Shown: positions 38,083 through 47,456 of the stretch, piece after piece
Layout of the letters: each line of letters begins with the position of its first letter
Position numbering within the stretch: position 1 is the first letter of the stretch
DNA from: a virus
Virus record (IMG/VR): IMGVR_UViG_3300017739_000018
Coordinates: 1 to 50,025 of that record
Strand: one strand, 5' to 3'
Length of the DNA: 50,025 nt
Position numbers and translations under genes: made by a program
The notes under the pieces: generated by a model
Seen by the model: only the letters and a program-made list of their open reading frames with translations
Told to the model about the DNA's origin: nothing
Databases searched by the model: none

Positions 38083-38346
38083 CTACATGTTATCTGGCTT
38101 TTGTACTTTATTAAGTAAGCGGTCTCTTTTGCTTTTGTACTTATCTCGTGCCAATAGCTTACGAGTCCCAGCAATAGCTCCTCCAACACCTATAGCCGCA
38201 GTGGTAAGCATGGCTGGCACCAGTGCTTTTTCAATGCCCGCTCTTACTTTGTTTCCCAGAGCTATTTGTTTAGGAGTAAGCGGATTAAGTTCTGCGGATT
38301 TTTGCGATTTACGAGGGGGCTGTGTGTATTTAGATGACTCAGCCAC
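38083..38346 (-). CDS. Small basic membrane-type protein, 87 residues
   Basis: GTG start at 38346 with GGAG 6 bases upstream. A hydrophobic segment (AMLTTAAIGVGGAIAG, about 45-60) lies between basic parts (LLARDKYKSKRDRLLNKVQK). It is two bases from the repeat-rich gene upstream. May be an internal virion protein with membrane contact; inference. Confidence 0.6.
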   Translation of the reverse strand: MAESSKYTQPPRKSQKSAELNPLTPKQIALGNKVRAGIEKALVPAMLTTAAIGVGGAIAGTRKLLARDKYKSKRDRLLNKVQKPDNM

Positions 38347-38348
38347 CG

Positions 38349-38993
38349 TTATCTCCCCCGGCCCCCACGAGCCATACCTTTGGTTTTCTTACCACCGTAC
38401 ATAGCTTTAGCACGGCCTTTAGTAGCTTTACCGCCACCCATCATCTTACCCTTACCGTCTGCGGCAAAAGCTGGCACCATCTTTCCGTTTTTCTTGACCA
38501 TAGGCATCTTACCGCCTTTCGCCATCATTGCACGACCTTTGGTAGTTTTACCCCCACCCATCATCTTAGTGCGGCCTTTAGTAGTTTTACCCCCGCCCAT
38601 CATTTTAGTGCGGCCTTTAGTAGTTTTACCCTTCATTGCCATTTGTTTAGCTCCTGTTGTTCCACCATACATTTTACCCGCAGGCTCTTTATCTCCGGAT
38701 GGCATTGCACCCTCATCTCCTTTGTCACGTAAAACTTTACGTGCAAGCATCGCATCCGTACCTGTTCCTTCCGCAATCCTGCGGAGGTCTGTTATTGGCA
38801 TACGGCCAAGCTCTTCAATGCGTTGTTGCTGTGCTAATGCTTTATCCTTAGCTGTTGCACGTCCGGTAGCAAGACGGGACTGCGTGTCAGCGTTTGCCGC
38901 TGTTGCACCACCTGTTTGCATTTTTCTCTTGGGCCTCATCGACGCTCCACCGTACATCATCGGCTTTCGGGGTGAGGTTGCATATTTTTTCAC
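38349..38993 (-). CDS. Basic repeat protein (MMGGGKTTKGR)
   Basis: A 214-residue Lys/Arg/Gly/Met-rich protein. Residues about 118-212 carry tandem GRTKMMGGGKTTK units, five or more, some degraded (GKMMGGGKATKGRAKAMYGG). A middle helical part reads ELGRMPITDLRRIAEGTGTD. Similar low-complexity basic proteins occur in marine phage virion modules. It may bind packaged DNA. The ATG overlaps the stop of the giant gene (ATGA). Confidence 0.65.
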   Translation of the reverse strand: MKKYATSPRKPMMYGGASMRPKRKMQTGGATAANADTQSRLATGRATAKDKALAQQQRIEELGRMPITDLRRIAEGTGTDAMLARKVLRDKGDEGAMPSGDKEPAGKMYGGTTGAKQMAMKGKTTKGRTKMMGGGKTTKGRTKMMGGGKTTKGRAMMAKGGKMPMVKKNGKMVPAFAADGKGKMMGGGKATKGRAKAMYGGKKTKGMARGGRGR

Positions 38994-41900
38994 TGTTGTG
39001 CTCCTTGATTTTGGAATGGTGTTGTTCTGAGACCGAGTGCTCTGAAATCTTTTTCTACCTGAGTCAGTACTTCTTCATCTTCTGGAGGTGCTTCATCTAC
39101 CCCTTGTAACTTCATACGTGCCCGTGCTCGCTCTCTAGGATTTTCAATTTGTTCGATCTCCGCAAGGCGTTCATTACGCTCCGCGATTGCCGCAACGTCC
39201 GCTTGAACACCCGTTGGTGCCGCTTGTGTGCGTATTTCTGGAGCTGGTGTCTCGGGCAGACCAGTAAATCCGTAGTAATACGAAGCAAATCTATCTGTTG
39301 CCGCATTCTCGTTACGCACTTCTGCCATCACAACCTCAGACATTAAAATACGCACCCACTTCGGTTCTACCCTGTATTCTGGAACCTTGTTAGTCTCTAC
39401 AATCTCGAGAACTTTACGGGCAACTTCTCGGTCTTTGAGCATTGCCCGTAGCAGAGCACCGGAGTGCCTTCGGCTCGCACGAATAATAGATTCAGTTGCT
39501 ACCCACTGAACAGACACAACGCCACGATTGATGTTGTAAATACGCGAAAGCACCGAATCAAGTGACATAGATGACACGTGGGCGTCGATACCTGCGTTTG
39601 CTGGGGGCGGGTCAATTTTACGAACAACTTCAGCAATCAGTTCCAACGATTCAACTACGTCTTCTCCCAAATAAGTTTGAAGGCGACGACGGGTGCCACT
39701 GTCAGGGTCACCTAGCATCTTGATGATTTCATCAGAAGATACTGCATACTGCCTTTTATTTACCGTAACTCCGTCAGCACCGACACTTTCTTTGTTGCCT
39801 GTGTACTTTTGAGTTTTAACAATAATGTGATCCTGTATAGCCTTTGCAATTGTTTGGTCGACGTATTCTGACTCATATCCTTCGCTAACGAGATTTTGAC
39901 GCAACCGCTCGAACTCTTTTGAATTATCGTCCATAATAAAACGATTGTATATAGTCTCGTCCATTTGAGCTTTGTTGAACTGTCGAACTTCAGAGCCCGG
40001 ACGTTGTCTAAACAAAATTCCTTGGAGGTCTTGTACAAATTGAATCTCTTGTTTTGCAAGCTCTTCAATACCGACAGCTTCACCACGCGGGCCCCGCTTA
40101 GTCATTTCTCCAATGACTTCATCTTCAATGGTGTTAACGTAAGAATTTGCTTCATCAAATACTTCTTTTAAATCTTCTCGGTTCTTTTCAAGAGCGTTGA
40201 GGTTGATTGAGCTGAAGACTTCTTCTTCGTCGAGTAACTTAACTGGTACTCCATCTTCCATCAAAGGAACGACGTCACCTGCTTCGTTACGAGTATACAC
40301 AGGGATATTGAAAAGCGTGTCAAAGGTGTTCTTGTCGTACTCTACTTTCAAGTTAGGCTGGAAAATAATACGTCCCTTAGCATCCCTCTTGAGTACTTGA
40401 TTAAAGTCTTTAACTAAAACTCCTTGTAAGTGACGAGTAAGAATAGCTTTTAACTGCTTTTGTGTTTCTACAGCTATCTCGTCGTTTGCACCGCCCCCGC
40501 TTTTACCTAGCAAGAAATACTGGCCTGTCTTTTTATCGTACACTCCACCAATCTTACCGAGGGTACCTGCAACAGCGTTATACAGGTTGTCTGTTTTTAG
40601 GTCCATACCCGAAAGAGGAACGCCCGCTTGGTTAGACATTTTTGCGACACGTGCTAGCAATTGGTTAAGCCATTGAGTAGGCATGTTAGCTTCGTCTACA
40701 CGGTCAAACGTCTTAAGAAAATCTTGGAGGAGTTCGTCTTGCTCTACTCCTTCACGGATAGACATGGGACCTGTAGCCGCACCTTTAGTTTTGCCTGTTA
40801 AGCTAGCGTCCCACCTTTTGATTGTCTTGTCGACAGTGTACCGTTCAATGACTTCCTGCATGTAGAAATCTTGGATTGCGCGAAATTGTCCGTACACCTC
40901 ATTTGCGACAGGACGAACAGTTGTACTATCTATCCAGCCTTCCATCCAAGCACTTCGGTTTGGATTGCCATCTGCGTCTGTCTGTTTACTGACAAGTTGC
41001 CACTGATCGTACAACTGGCGGTACCCTTTATTCTTTTGCTCATCAGTGCTTTTTCTCATCGATTTGCCTAAGAATTTGTTCACTCGACGCCACTCAGCAG
41101 TGTTGACGAGAAGTGGCATGTTGTTTACCATCAGCTCTCCATCTACGCCATCAATAGCGAGTTTCTCAGGCTCTTCTTTCGCAAGTCTTTTTAGTTCCAT
41201 CCATTGTTGAATAGGAGGTAGGTCGTCTAGTTCATTCTCGGTGAGAATGCGGTTTAACTGTCCTTGTGTGCGAGTGTTCATCATTTCAAGACCACGTTTT
41301 GCCGCGCCACTGAACATGTTGGCAAGACCCTTACGGTCACTTGGAATAATTTTTGCACCGCCAAGTTTTTCTGTAGACTGAAGAACAAAGTCGGGTTTAA
41401 GAATGTCGTCAAAGTTCTCAACGTTTGCACTCATAAAGTAATCGAACTGTTGAGAGATATTAGCGTACACACCCGGATTTTGAGAGTCGAAATCTACGTA
41501 ACGCTTTGCTACTTCGCTGTCGATAACGTTTCTGTTGTAAGCGACAAGATTAGCAAAGTGACCCCCGGCGCGTCCCATTGACGCTTCTTCTGGGCGAAGG
41601 CCACGTGTGATCTGATTGAGCATTTGGAACTGCTCTTCTCGAAGCTCATCCAAACGGGCTAAACGCTGTTGCACACCTTTTTGTGGTTCAAGAACAAGAC
41701 CTACTGCGTCATCAGTCATGTCGTTCATAATGGCTTCGATACTTGTTTCATACTGCTCTTGGAATAGCCGAGTCGTAGCGGCCTGTACCTCGTCACCATC
41801 AATGTAATCTATTTCCATTCGCGCTTTGATTGCTTCCCTATTTGTTTTAACAAGAGAAGCTAAGTGTTCGCGGTCGCCCTTGAGACGCTGTGAGTTAGCA

Positions 41901-44122
41901 AGTACAAACTCGCGCATTTGATCTGCTAAGATTGACAGAGGATCATCGTCTGATAAATTTGCTTGAAGCTTAACGTCAAGTAACTTTTGTGTTGAAATTG
42001 CAAGCTGAGAAATAAGATCGTGCTGTGCTCCAATAACTTCGCGGTTTTGTATGATAGGACCTGTAATGTCGTCGAGACCAGTAGCGGCGATCTTATCGTC
42101 AAGCTGACGGGACACATCAATAAGCTCCGCCATGTTCGACATAATTGCAAGGTTGCTGACCATCAAGTCTTCATTGATATCAATACCTGTACGTTCGCTA
42201 AGTTCGACAAGACGATTCTTGTACTCAGCGTGTTTTTGTAAACTGCGGATAAACTCGTTTTGAAATTCAGACGGTTGCTCCGTTACTTTACGCAAAACTT
42301 TGGATGCTTCTCTAGAAAGTTTTAAGTCAGCACGTCCAGCTTTAATTGACTCTAAGTCACCGAAGTTCTTTATAACGTTTGATATTTCCGAAATTACAGT
42401 GCCGGTAGCTCGAATACCTGCCCCTGCCATGTCTGCGGTAGTTCCGAATTTACCGAGAGGAATTACTACGGACAATGCTCCTCCAAGTTCGATAGGGAAC
42501 TGTTCAGACTGTTTGTATCCAAAAAATTGTTGTGTGAGCTGTGTAAATGCAACAGTAGCACCTACAGTAAGTCCTGCTTCAGCGTACAAGTCACGAAAAT
42601 ACTTAGGAACTATGTTCTTATGAAGGAATGTGTTTTGTCTCTGGCGTAAACCCACAAGCACTTGTTGCTGACGCTTGACGACATCTGTCTTGCCAGTAGC
42701 GCGGGCCGCACGAAGTGTTTTGAGAGTAGCACTGATTTGCCCCCGAATGCCATCGTATTCTTGTTGAAGAAACTCTTTGCGAGCTTCACCGGGGCGACGG
42801 ACCATCATACCAAACGCGATGTCTAAGTCCTTTGCTAGCTTACGCTGTGCCTTTTCACCTACAGCCGTTTCAGTGTACTTACTAATAACTGTCGCTGGGC
42901 TCATACCTTGAGAACGTGCCTTGGCAAATGCTTCCACAAGGTCGTCGGTGCCGAAAGTATCAAGCATGTGCTTCTTTAACGCAGGAATGCGGCGAGCGGC
43001 AGTGACAGCTTTCGTTGTGCCCCACACTGCGTACAAAGCAACTTCAGGGCCGCCATAAGCTTGAATTGCTTGGTTCAGGCCACGAGGTGCAATAATCTCT
43101 TCAATAACGTCTGGGTTGTAAATGTCACCCGCCATGTTTTCGATGGTCGTTTCAACACCTATATGTTTTGCAATATCGACCATGTCGGTAAGGCTCTGAA
43201 ACTGGCGTTGAACATTCTCTTGTGCTGTTTGCCCTTCCGGTCCCTTTTTAAAATCCATGCCCCCCGCTTCAAGAGCATTCATAACTACTTCGGTAGTCAA
43301 GAAGCTTGCTCCCATAACGGCATACTGCGGAATACTTAGAGCAAATACCTTAAGGTCTTGCAGTTGCTTTGTGACTGCTTCTTCGCTGTACCGTCCCGTT
43401 GCTACTCCCCGAAGGGCAAGAGTACGTGCAACTTGGTTGGTCATCCCCATTTCGATTAACTGCTTATCTAAATCAGCAAGGTCACCCCGCCCTGCTTCTC
43501 CAGTTATCGTAGTAATTGCGCGGTAAGCAACGTCCTGTGCCGTTTCTACAATGTTGTCGGCAGGACGAGGAGTTGTGTAACGTTCGTACTCTCGTGTCGT
43601 AGTCAACGGAAAAAGCTCTGCTATTCCCCGCTCGTCCTTTACTTCCATACCGCTTTCATCAAGTAACGGCAGGTAGCCGCCTTGGTTACGAAGAAGGACA
43701 CGGTACTTTTGCTCTAGAGTAGCATTTTCAGGAAACGCTCGCTCTTCATAATCAAGAGTAAAGAACGTTTCAGCTTGGCCTAACAAACGCTCCTGCTGTG
43801 CACTGAGCTCATCTAAGGCTCCCACACCAGTTTGTATTGGATCTCCTACAGGCACTTGCTCTTCGCCTTCTACACTGCGAGAAACAAGAGGCTCACGTGT
43901 CATACCCAAGACTTCTGGTCTATACTGGAAGATTCCACGCATTTGAGACTCAGAAGCTTTAGAGTAAGGATCAACAGCAAGGCCCTCAATCTGAGCTTCT
44001 TTTTGCGGTGGAGGAGTAGGTATTGTTTCCTGTACCGCTTGTACTTGAGGAACGGGTTCGACAGCCTGTGTTTGTAGCTCGTCTTCGCGTTCTTCTTCAG
44101 TATTAAGGGAAACTTCTGCCAT
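38990..44122 (-). CDS. Giant internal virion protein, 1710 residues
   Basis: Largest gene of the window. Mostly long helices with charged linkers (SEISNVIKNFGDLESIKAGR, EFVLANSQRLKGDREHLASL), a few hydrophobic parts (VALYAVWGTTKAVTAARRIP, AEAGLTVGATVAFTQLTQQF), and a Pro/Glu-rich start and end. Size, position after other virion genes and helix content fit the inner core or ejection proteins of podoviruses, such as T7 gp16, which help DNA cross the envelope. I see no clear lytic transglycosylase motif. The role is inferred. Confidence 0.7.
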   Translation of the reverse strand: MAEVSLNTEEEREDELQTQAVEPVPQVQAVQETIPTPPPQKEAQIEGLAVDPYSKASESQMRGIFQYRPEVLGMTREPLVSRSVEGEEQVPVGDPIQTGVGALDELSAQQERLLGQAETFFTLDYEERAFPENATLEQKYRVLLRNQGGYLPLLDESGMEVKDERGIAELFPLTTTREYERYTTPRPADNIVETAQDVAYRAITTITGEAGRGDLADLDKQLIEMGMTNQVARTLALRGVATGRYSEEAVTKQLQDLKVFALSIPQYAVMGASFLTTEVVMNALEAGGMDFKKGPEGQTAQENVQRQFQSLTDMVDIAKHIGVETTIENMAGDIYNPDVIEEIIAPRGLNQAIQAYGGPEVALYAVWGTTKAVTAARRIPALKKHMLDTFGTDDLVEAFAKARSQGMSPATVISKYTETAVGEKAQRKLAKDLDIAFGMMVRRPGEARKEFLQQEYDGIRGQISATLKTLRAARATGKTDVVKRQQQVLVGLRQRQNTFLHKNIVPKYFRDLYAEAGLTVGATVAFTQLTQQFFGYKQSEQFPIELGGALSVVIPLGKFGTTADMAGAGIRATGTVISEISNVIKNFGDLESIKAGRADLKLSREASKVLRKVTEQPSEFQNEFIRSLQKHAEYKNRLVELSERTGIDINEDLMVSNLAIMSNMAELIDVSRQLDDKIAATGLDDITGPIIQNREVIGAQHDLISQLAISTQKLLDVKLQANLSDDDPLSILADQMREFVLANSQRLKGDREHLASLVKTNREAIKARMEIDYIDGDEVQAATTRLFQEQYETSIEAIMNDMTDDAVGLVLEPQKGVQQRLARLDELREEQFQMLNQITRGLRPEEASMGRAGGHFANLVAYNRNVIDSEVAKRYVDFDSQNPGVYANISQQFDYFMSANVENFDDILKPDFVLQSTEKLGGAKIIPSDRKGLANMFSGAAKRGLEMMNTRTQGQLNRILTENELDDLPPIQQWMELKRLAKEEPEKLAIDGVDGELMVNNMPLLVNTAEWRRVNKFLGKSMRKSTDEQKNKGYRQLYDQWQLVSKQTDADGNPNRSAWMEGWIDSTTVRPVANEVYGQFRAIQDFYMQEVIERYTVDKTIKRWDASLTGKTKGAATGPMSIREGVEQDELLQDFLKTFDRVDEANMPTQWLNQLLARVAKMSNQAGVPLSGMDLKTDNLYNAVAGTLGKIGGVYDKKTGQYFLLGKSGGGANDEIAVETQKQLKAILTRHLQGVLVKDFNQVLKRDAKGRIIFQPNLKVEYDKNTFDTLFNIPVYTRNEAGDVVPLMEDGVPVKLLDEEEVFSSINLNALEKNREDLKEVFDEANSYVNTIEDEVIGEMTKRGPRGEAVGIEELAKQEIQFVQDLQGILFRQRPGSEVRQFNKAQMDETIYNRFIMDDNSKEFERLRQNLVSEGYESEYVDQTIAKAIQDHIIVKTQKYTGNKESVGADGVTVNKRQYAVSSDEIIKMLGDPDSGTRRRLQTYLGEDVVESLELIAEVVRKIDPPPANAGIDAHVSSMSLDSVLSRIYNINRGVVSVQWVATESIIRASRRHSGALLRAMLKDREVARKVLEIVETNKVPEYRVEPKWVRILMSEVVMAEVRNENAATDRFASYYYGFTGLPETPAPEIRTQAAPTGVQADVAAIAERNERLAEIEQIENPRERARARMKLQGVDEAPPEDEEVLTQVEKDFRALGLRTTPFQNQGAQQ

Positions 44123-44126
44123 TTAA

Positions 44127-46343
44127 TTATCCTTTACGTATGAGACGGTATGTTCTTCCATCACGATTAGGGATTCTGCGGAATTCATCTGGATTCGATT
44201 CAGGTGTAATTTTTTTGTCATCAAGCGCGTCCTTTAAATTCCTAGGAGCACCTTTTAGTAAAGCATCGATTGTTCGAGAACGTGGGTTACTTTGATCGTA
44301 GATGTAAACTGCTTTAAAATCTTCGTCGTCAATAGCTTTAGCGTACTGGCCGTTGATAAGCGCGGTTCTTCCCATCTCTTCGCTAATGTATTTTAGGTTT
44401 TCTTCTACACCTACATCAGCAGATAAGACACCCCGTAGCCCAAGCACTAAGCGTTGGTTTTGAACGTCAGTATCAGAGATTGCACGGCCGCCTTCACCCT
44501 GTTGCACGGCCGCCGCCATTGCGAAAGCAAGTTGTTCACCGAGAAGGTCGAATACTTTTTGACCTTTAATCTCACTTTCCATATCTATTTTATCTAGACT
44601 TCCCGCTTCTTGCAACAACTTTGCGTTCTCAGCAAAGCGAGCGGCAACATCAGGTTCCATGCTGTAAGTAGCGGCAAGTTCTGTAAGCGCGTCGACAATA
44701 GTCATTGCACCACCAACAGTACGCCGAACAGATGCTATCAGACCCACTCCACCGAGCCCCTCACTTCTTAAAACAAGCATACGGTCCGCAATAACTTGTG
44801 CACGTCTTGCCGCTTGCTCCATCTTAGCCGCTTGTTTACCGTCTATCTGGTATGTATTTTTGCGGTTGTTAAACTTCGGTGCAATGTCTCCTTGAGCAGA
44901 GATGGCAACAGAACTCGGCCGTCCCGCCGGATTATCTTTTATAAGGTTACGGATGTATAGAATTTCGTCTTCAGCAGTATCAAAGTTGTTTTCTGTAAGT
45001 TTTTCCCTAACAAGTTCCTTTGTTCTTTTCGTTATTTGCAGAACTCCGTTAGACATGAATACGCCATTTTCGAGTTCTGTGCGCGTTTCTGCAATATCTT
45101 TTAAAGCAAGCAACGGGTTTTTGTGGTCTTTGACCAGCCCTAAAATAATGTGGTTAGGAACACCGTTGTAACTTGATATTTCTTGGACTTGCTTAAAAAC
45201 GTCTTTTTTCATGACAAAACGTTCTTGATCTGAATCGTACTCCGTCGACCACTTCCAATCCTCTGGGTTTGGACGAATGATACGGTTGTTTACTTGGTCA
45301 TACGTGTAATCGATCTCGCTAGGATCACCCATTAGTACTTTCATTGTGTCGATACTGTAGCCGAGCACAGGGGCAAGTACTGTTTGTGAGAACCAGTCTT
45401 GGTTTTGTTTTCCTTTAACGTGAGTTAGCAAACCATAAAAATCGATAGGGTTTTGTATTACCATGTCCTTGCCCTCAGTTTGAGCAAGTTTAGTGGCCTC
45501 TCGCAAAGCGTTTCCGCCGTTTACTTTTAAAGCGTCAACAAGAGTGTTGTAGTTTCCGTAATCACCCAACTTGTACTCCTGAATAATTTGAGGAATCAAG
45601 TCAGGATTATCTTCGAGAGTCTGCATAACTAGAGTGCTATTTGCCATAGCACGTTTCTTGGCGTCGCCTTTAGACTCGTTTACAGCAGGGATGCGGATAA
45701 GCGTTTCCTTAGTGCTACCGTCTGCTAGCGTGACCGGCATAGTAAAAAAACCGCTATTATAATCTGGATCAGCTCCAAGAGTTCCCTTTGCAATACCAGA
45801 GAGCCCCTTCGAAACGCTGTTGTTTGCTTTAATTAAGTTATCAAGTCCCGGAATAGTTCCGAGAATCGGGGGAAGAATCGTGGGAATACCCGCTTGAACA
45901 CGGCGTTGAAGCTCAATAGGCATCTCAGTAGCATCCGGAAGACGCTTTTTTCCTACGTAGTCAGGGCCTACAAACTCGCCTTTTTTATCTCCATCCTCAG
46001 CAATGTACCCAAACGTTTGAATAATTGCTTGTTCTTTTGCTTCAATCTTTGCGGTCTGCTCAAGTTCTATTCTTTCTCCTAACAAACGACGTTGAGCTTC
46101 GTTGTTTTGTTCTTGCAATGCAGTTTGAAACATCTGACGATTTTGTTCCATTTGCTCGTTGAAGAATTGCTGACGTCCCGCCGCAAACCTCGCATTCTCT
46201 TCTTGAATACCGATGATTTCTTTTTGACGCTCTTGAGCGCGTTTTTCTGCGGCAATCTGTGCTTCTTGTGCCGCCTCGGCTTCTTTACTGCGGACGTACT
46301 GTTGTGATGCTCCCCGCAAAAGGCCGAGTGTTAAAAGTCCCAT
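44127..46343 (-). CDS. Internal virion/ejection protein, 738 residues
   Basis: MGLLTLGLLRGASQQYVRSK begins with a short hydrophobic part, followed by a long Gln/Glu-rich coiled-coil (about 20-110; EENARFAAGRQQFFNEQMEQ). The remainder is mixed (NHIILGLVKDHKNPLLALKD, AFAMAAAVQQGEGGRAISDT). The layout resembles inner core proteins of podoviruses. Start and upstream stop overlap (TAATG), and the giant gene follows after 4 bases, so these two are made together. Confidence 0.7.
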   Translation of the reverse strand: MGLLTLGLLRGASQQYVRSKEAEAAQEAQIAAEKRAQERQKEIIGIQEENARFAAGRQQFFNEQMEQNRQMFQTALQEQNNEAQRRLLGERIELEQTAKIEAKEQAIIQTFGYIAEDGDKKGEFVGPDYVGKKRLPDATEMPIELQRRVQAGIPTILPPILGTIPGLDNLIKANNSVSKGLSGIAKGTLGADPDYNSGFFTMPVTLADGSTKETLIRIPAVNESKGDAKKRAMANSTLVMQTLEDNPDLIPQIIQEYKLGDYGNYNTLVDALKVNGGNALREATKLAQTEGKDMVIQNPIDFYGLLTHVKGKQNQDWFSQTVLAPVLGYSIDTMKVLMGDPSEIDYTYDQVNNRIIRPNPEDWKWSTEYDSDQERFVMKKDVFKQVQEISSYNGVPNHIILGLVKDHKNPLLALKDIAETRTELENGVFMSNGVLQITKRTKELVREKLTENNFDTAEDEILYIRNLIKDNPAGRPSSVAISAQGDIAPKFNNRKNTYQIDGKQAAKMEQAARRAQVIADRMLVLRSEGLGGVGLIASVRRTVGGAMTIVDALTELAATYSMEPDVAARFAENAKLLQEAGSLDKIDMESEIKGQKVFDLLGEQLAFAMAAAVQQGEGGRAISDTDVQNQRLVLGLRGVLSADVGVEENLKYISEEMGRTALINGQYAKAIDDEDFKAVYIYDQSNPRSRTIDALLKGAPRNLKDALDDKKITPESNPDEFRRIPNRDGRTYRLIRKG

Positions 46344-46975
46344 TACTCTTCTCCTTCAACTTCTTGCGGTGCTGGACGTTCTGCCATTCCTTCGCTCATT
46401 GGCTGTTCAACAACTTCTCCTTCAATAGGCTGTACACCTAAAAAGCTTTCTTGTTCAATTTGTTGTTGCATCATCATTTGACGTTGCTTTCGCTCTTGTG
46501 CTTGACGGGGTAATTGGTTTTGAATGTAGTTAGCGAAGTCTGGGTTGCGGTCCCGCATAATTGTTAAAATCTGTGAGTCCTTCATGCCGTAGTTAGTACG
46601 TGGGAGCCCGTTCTTAGTAGCAAAAACTTTTGCGTCAATGTCCGCCTCTGCCGCAAGTCCCATATAGTAGAACGACAGCGGGGCTTTAATTAGCTCTGCA
46701 ACGTCTACAGAAAATTTACCCTCCATAAAACCTATTCGCACTGTTGTAGTTACAAGCTCTTCAATAGACACACCCGCCGCAAGCAACTGGACCTGCATCT
46801 CTTGAATTTCAGGTTTTTCGAGGTTCTCGATGATAGCGTCAACAGCCTCAGGTGCTGTGGCAAACTGTGGCGGCCGTTCCCACGGCCACTTGCCTCTGTT
46901 ACCTGTAAGAGAATAACCGGGAGGTGCTTTTGAAAAGCGAGACTCCGGAGTAATGGTAGGTTTGCGTTTTAGCAT
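46343..46975 (-). CDS. Virion protein, 210 residues
   Basis: MLKRKPTITPESRFSKAPPG start; a helical centre (EAVDAIIENLEKPEIQEMQV, VSIEELVTTTVRIGFMEGKF), then a Gln/Met-rich stretch (RKQRQMMMQQQIEQESFLGV) and an acidic end. Coupled with the next gene by TAATG. It is probably an internal virion component by position. No motif recognised. Confidence 0.6.
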   Translation of the reverse strand: MLKRKPTITPESRFSKAPPGYSLTGNRGKWPWERPPQFATAPEAVDAIIENLEKPEIQEMQVQLLAAGVSIEELVTTTVRIGFMEGKFSVDVAELIKAPLSFYYMGLAAEADIDAKVFATKNGLPRTNYGMKDSQILTIMRDRNPDFANYIQNQLPRQAQERKQRQMMMQQQIEQESFLGVQPIEGEVVEQPMSEGMAERPAPQEVEGEE

Positions 46976-46977
46976 TT

Positions 46978-47442
46978 TTATCCTCGTGCGCGTGGCGTCA
47001 CTTTAATCGGGGTCGTACCGAGCTGTAAAAGCGGGCCTTTTGCTGGGCGTGTTCGTAACTGCTGTACTGTCTGAGCAATTACGCTACCTGCTCGAGCGTT
47101 ACTAGCCGCACGAACAGCGTTCTGTACTTTAGCGGTGTAGCCAAGATCGACGGCGGAAGCTTTATACGACCCCGAGCTAACTGCGGAACGCGAGCCACTA
47201 GATAATCGCTGACCTTTAGGAGTGCCAAATTGTGGCATTCCTTTTTCACCGTACAGCAGTGTCTTAGCTTGTACGGCAATTTCTGCGGCTGTTTTAGTTT
47301 TATCTAAAAAGTCACCTGACAACGCTCTATCAAGAAAGCTACCTTCGTACGCCTTACCTGCTGTGCTCGTAAAATCGGAAAACGTCGCATCTCCAGTTAC
47401 CACACCCCACCCGGTTGTTACCACGTCCCAAAACCCTGCCAT
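46978..47442 (-). CDS. Virion protein, 154 residues
   Basis: Starts MAGFWDVVTTGWGVVTGDAT with an amphipathic N-terminus, then helices (FLDKTKTAAEIAVQAKTLLY) and a Ser/Arg-rich part (QRLSSGSRSAVSSGSYKASA) and basic end. Small proteins with such an N-terminus occur among ejection proteins. Inferred from context only. Confidence 0.6.
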   Translation of the reverse strand: MAGFWDVVTTGWGVVTGDATFSDFTSTAGKAYEGSFLDRALSGDFLDKTKTAAEIAVQAKTLLYGEKGMPQFGTPKGQRLSSGSRSAVSSGSYKASAVDLGYTAKVQNAVRAASNARAGSVIAQTVQQLRTRPAKGPLLQLGTTPIKVTPRARG

Positions 47443-47456
47443 CTATCGCTCCTTAT

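Noticed and set aside
38380-39030. 216-residue plus-strand frame
   Set aside because: Antisense of the MMGGGK repeat gene; its composition reflects the repeats, and it has no ribosome-binding site.
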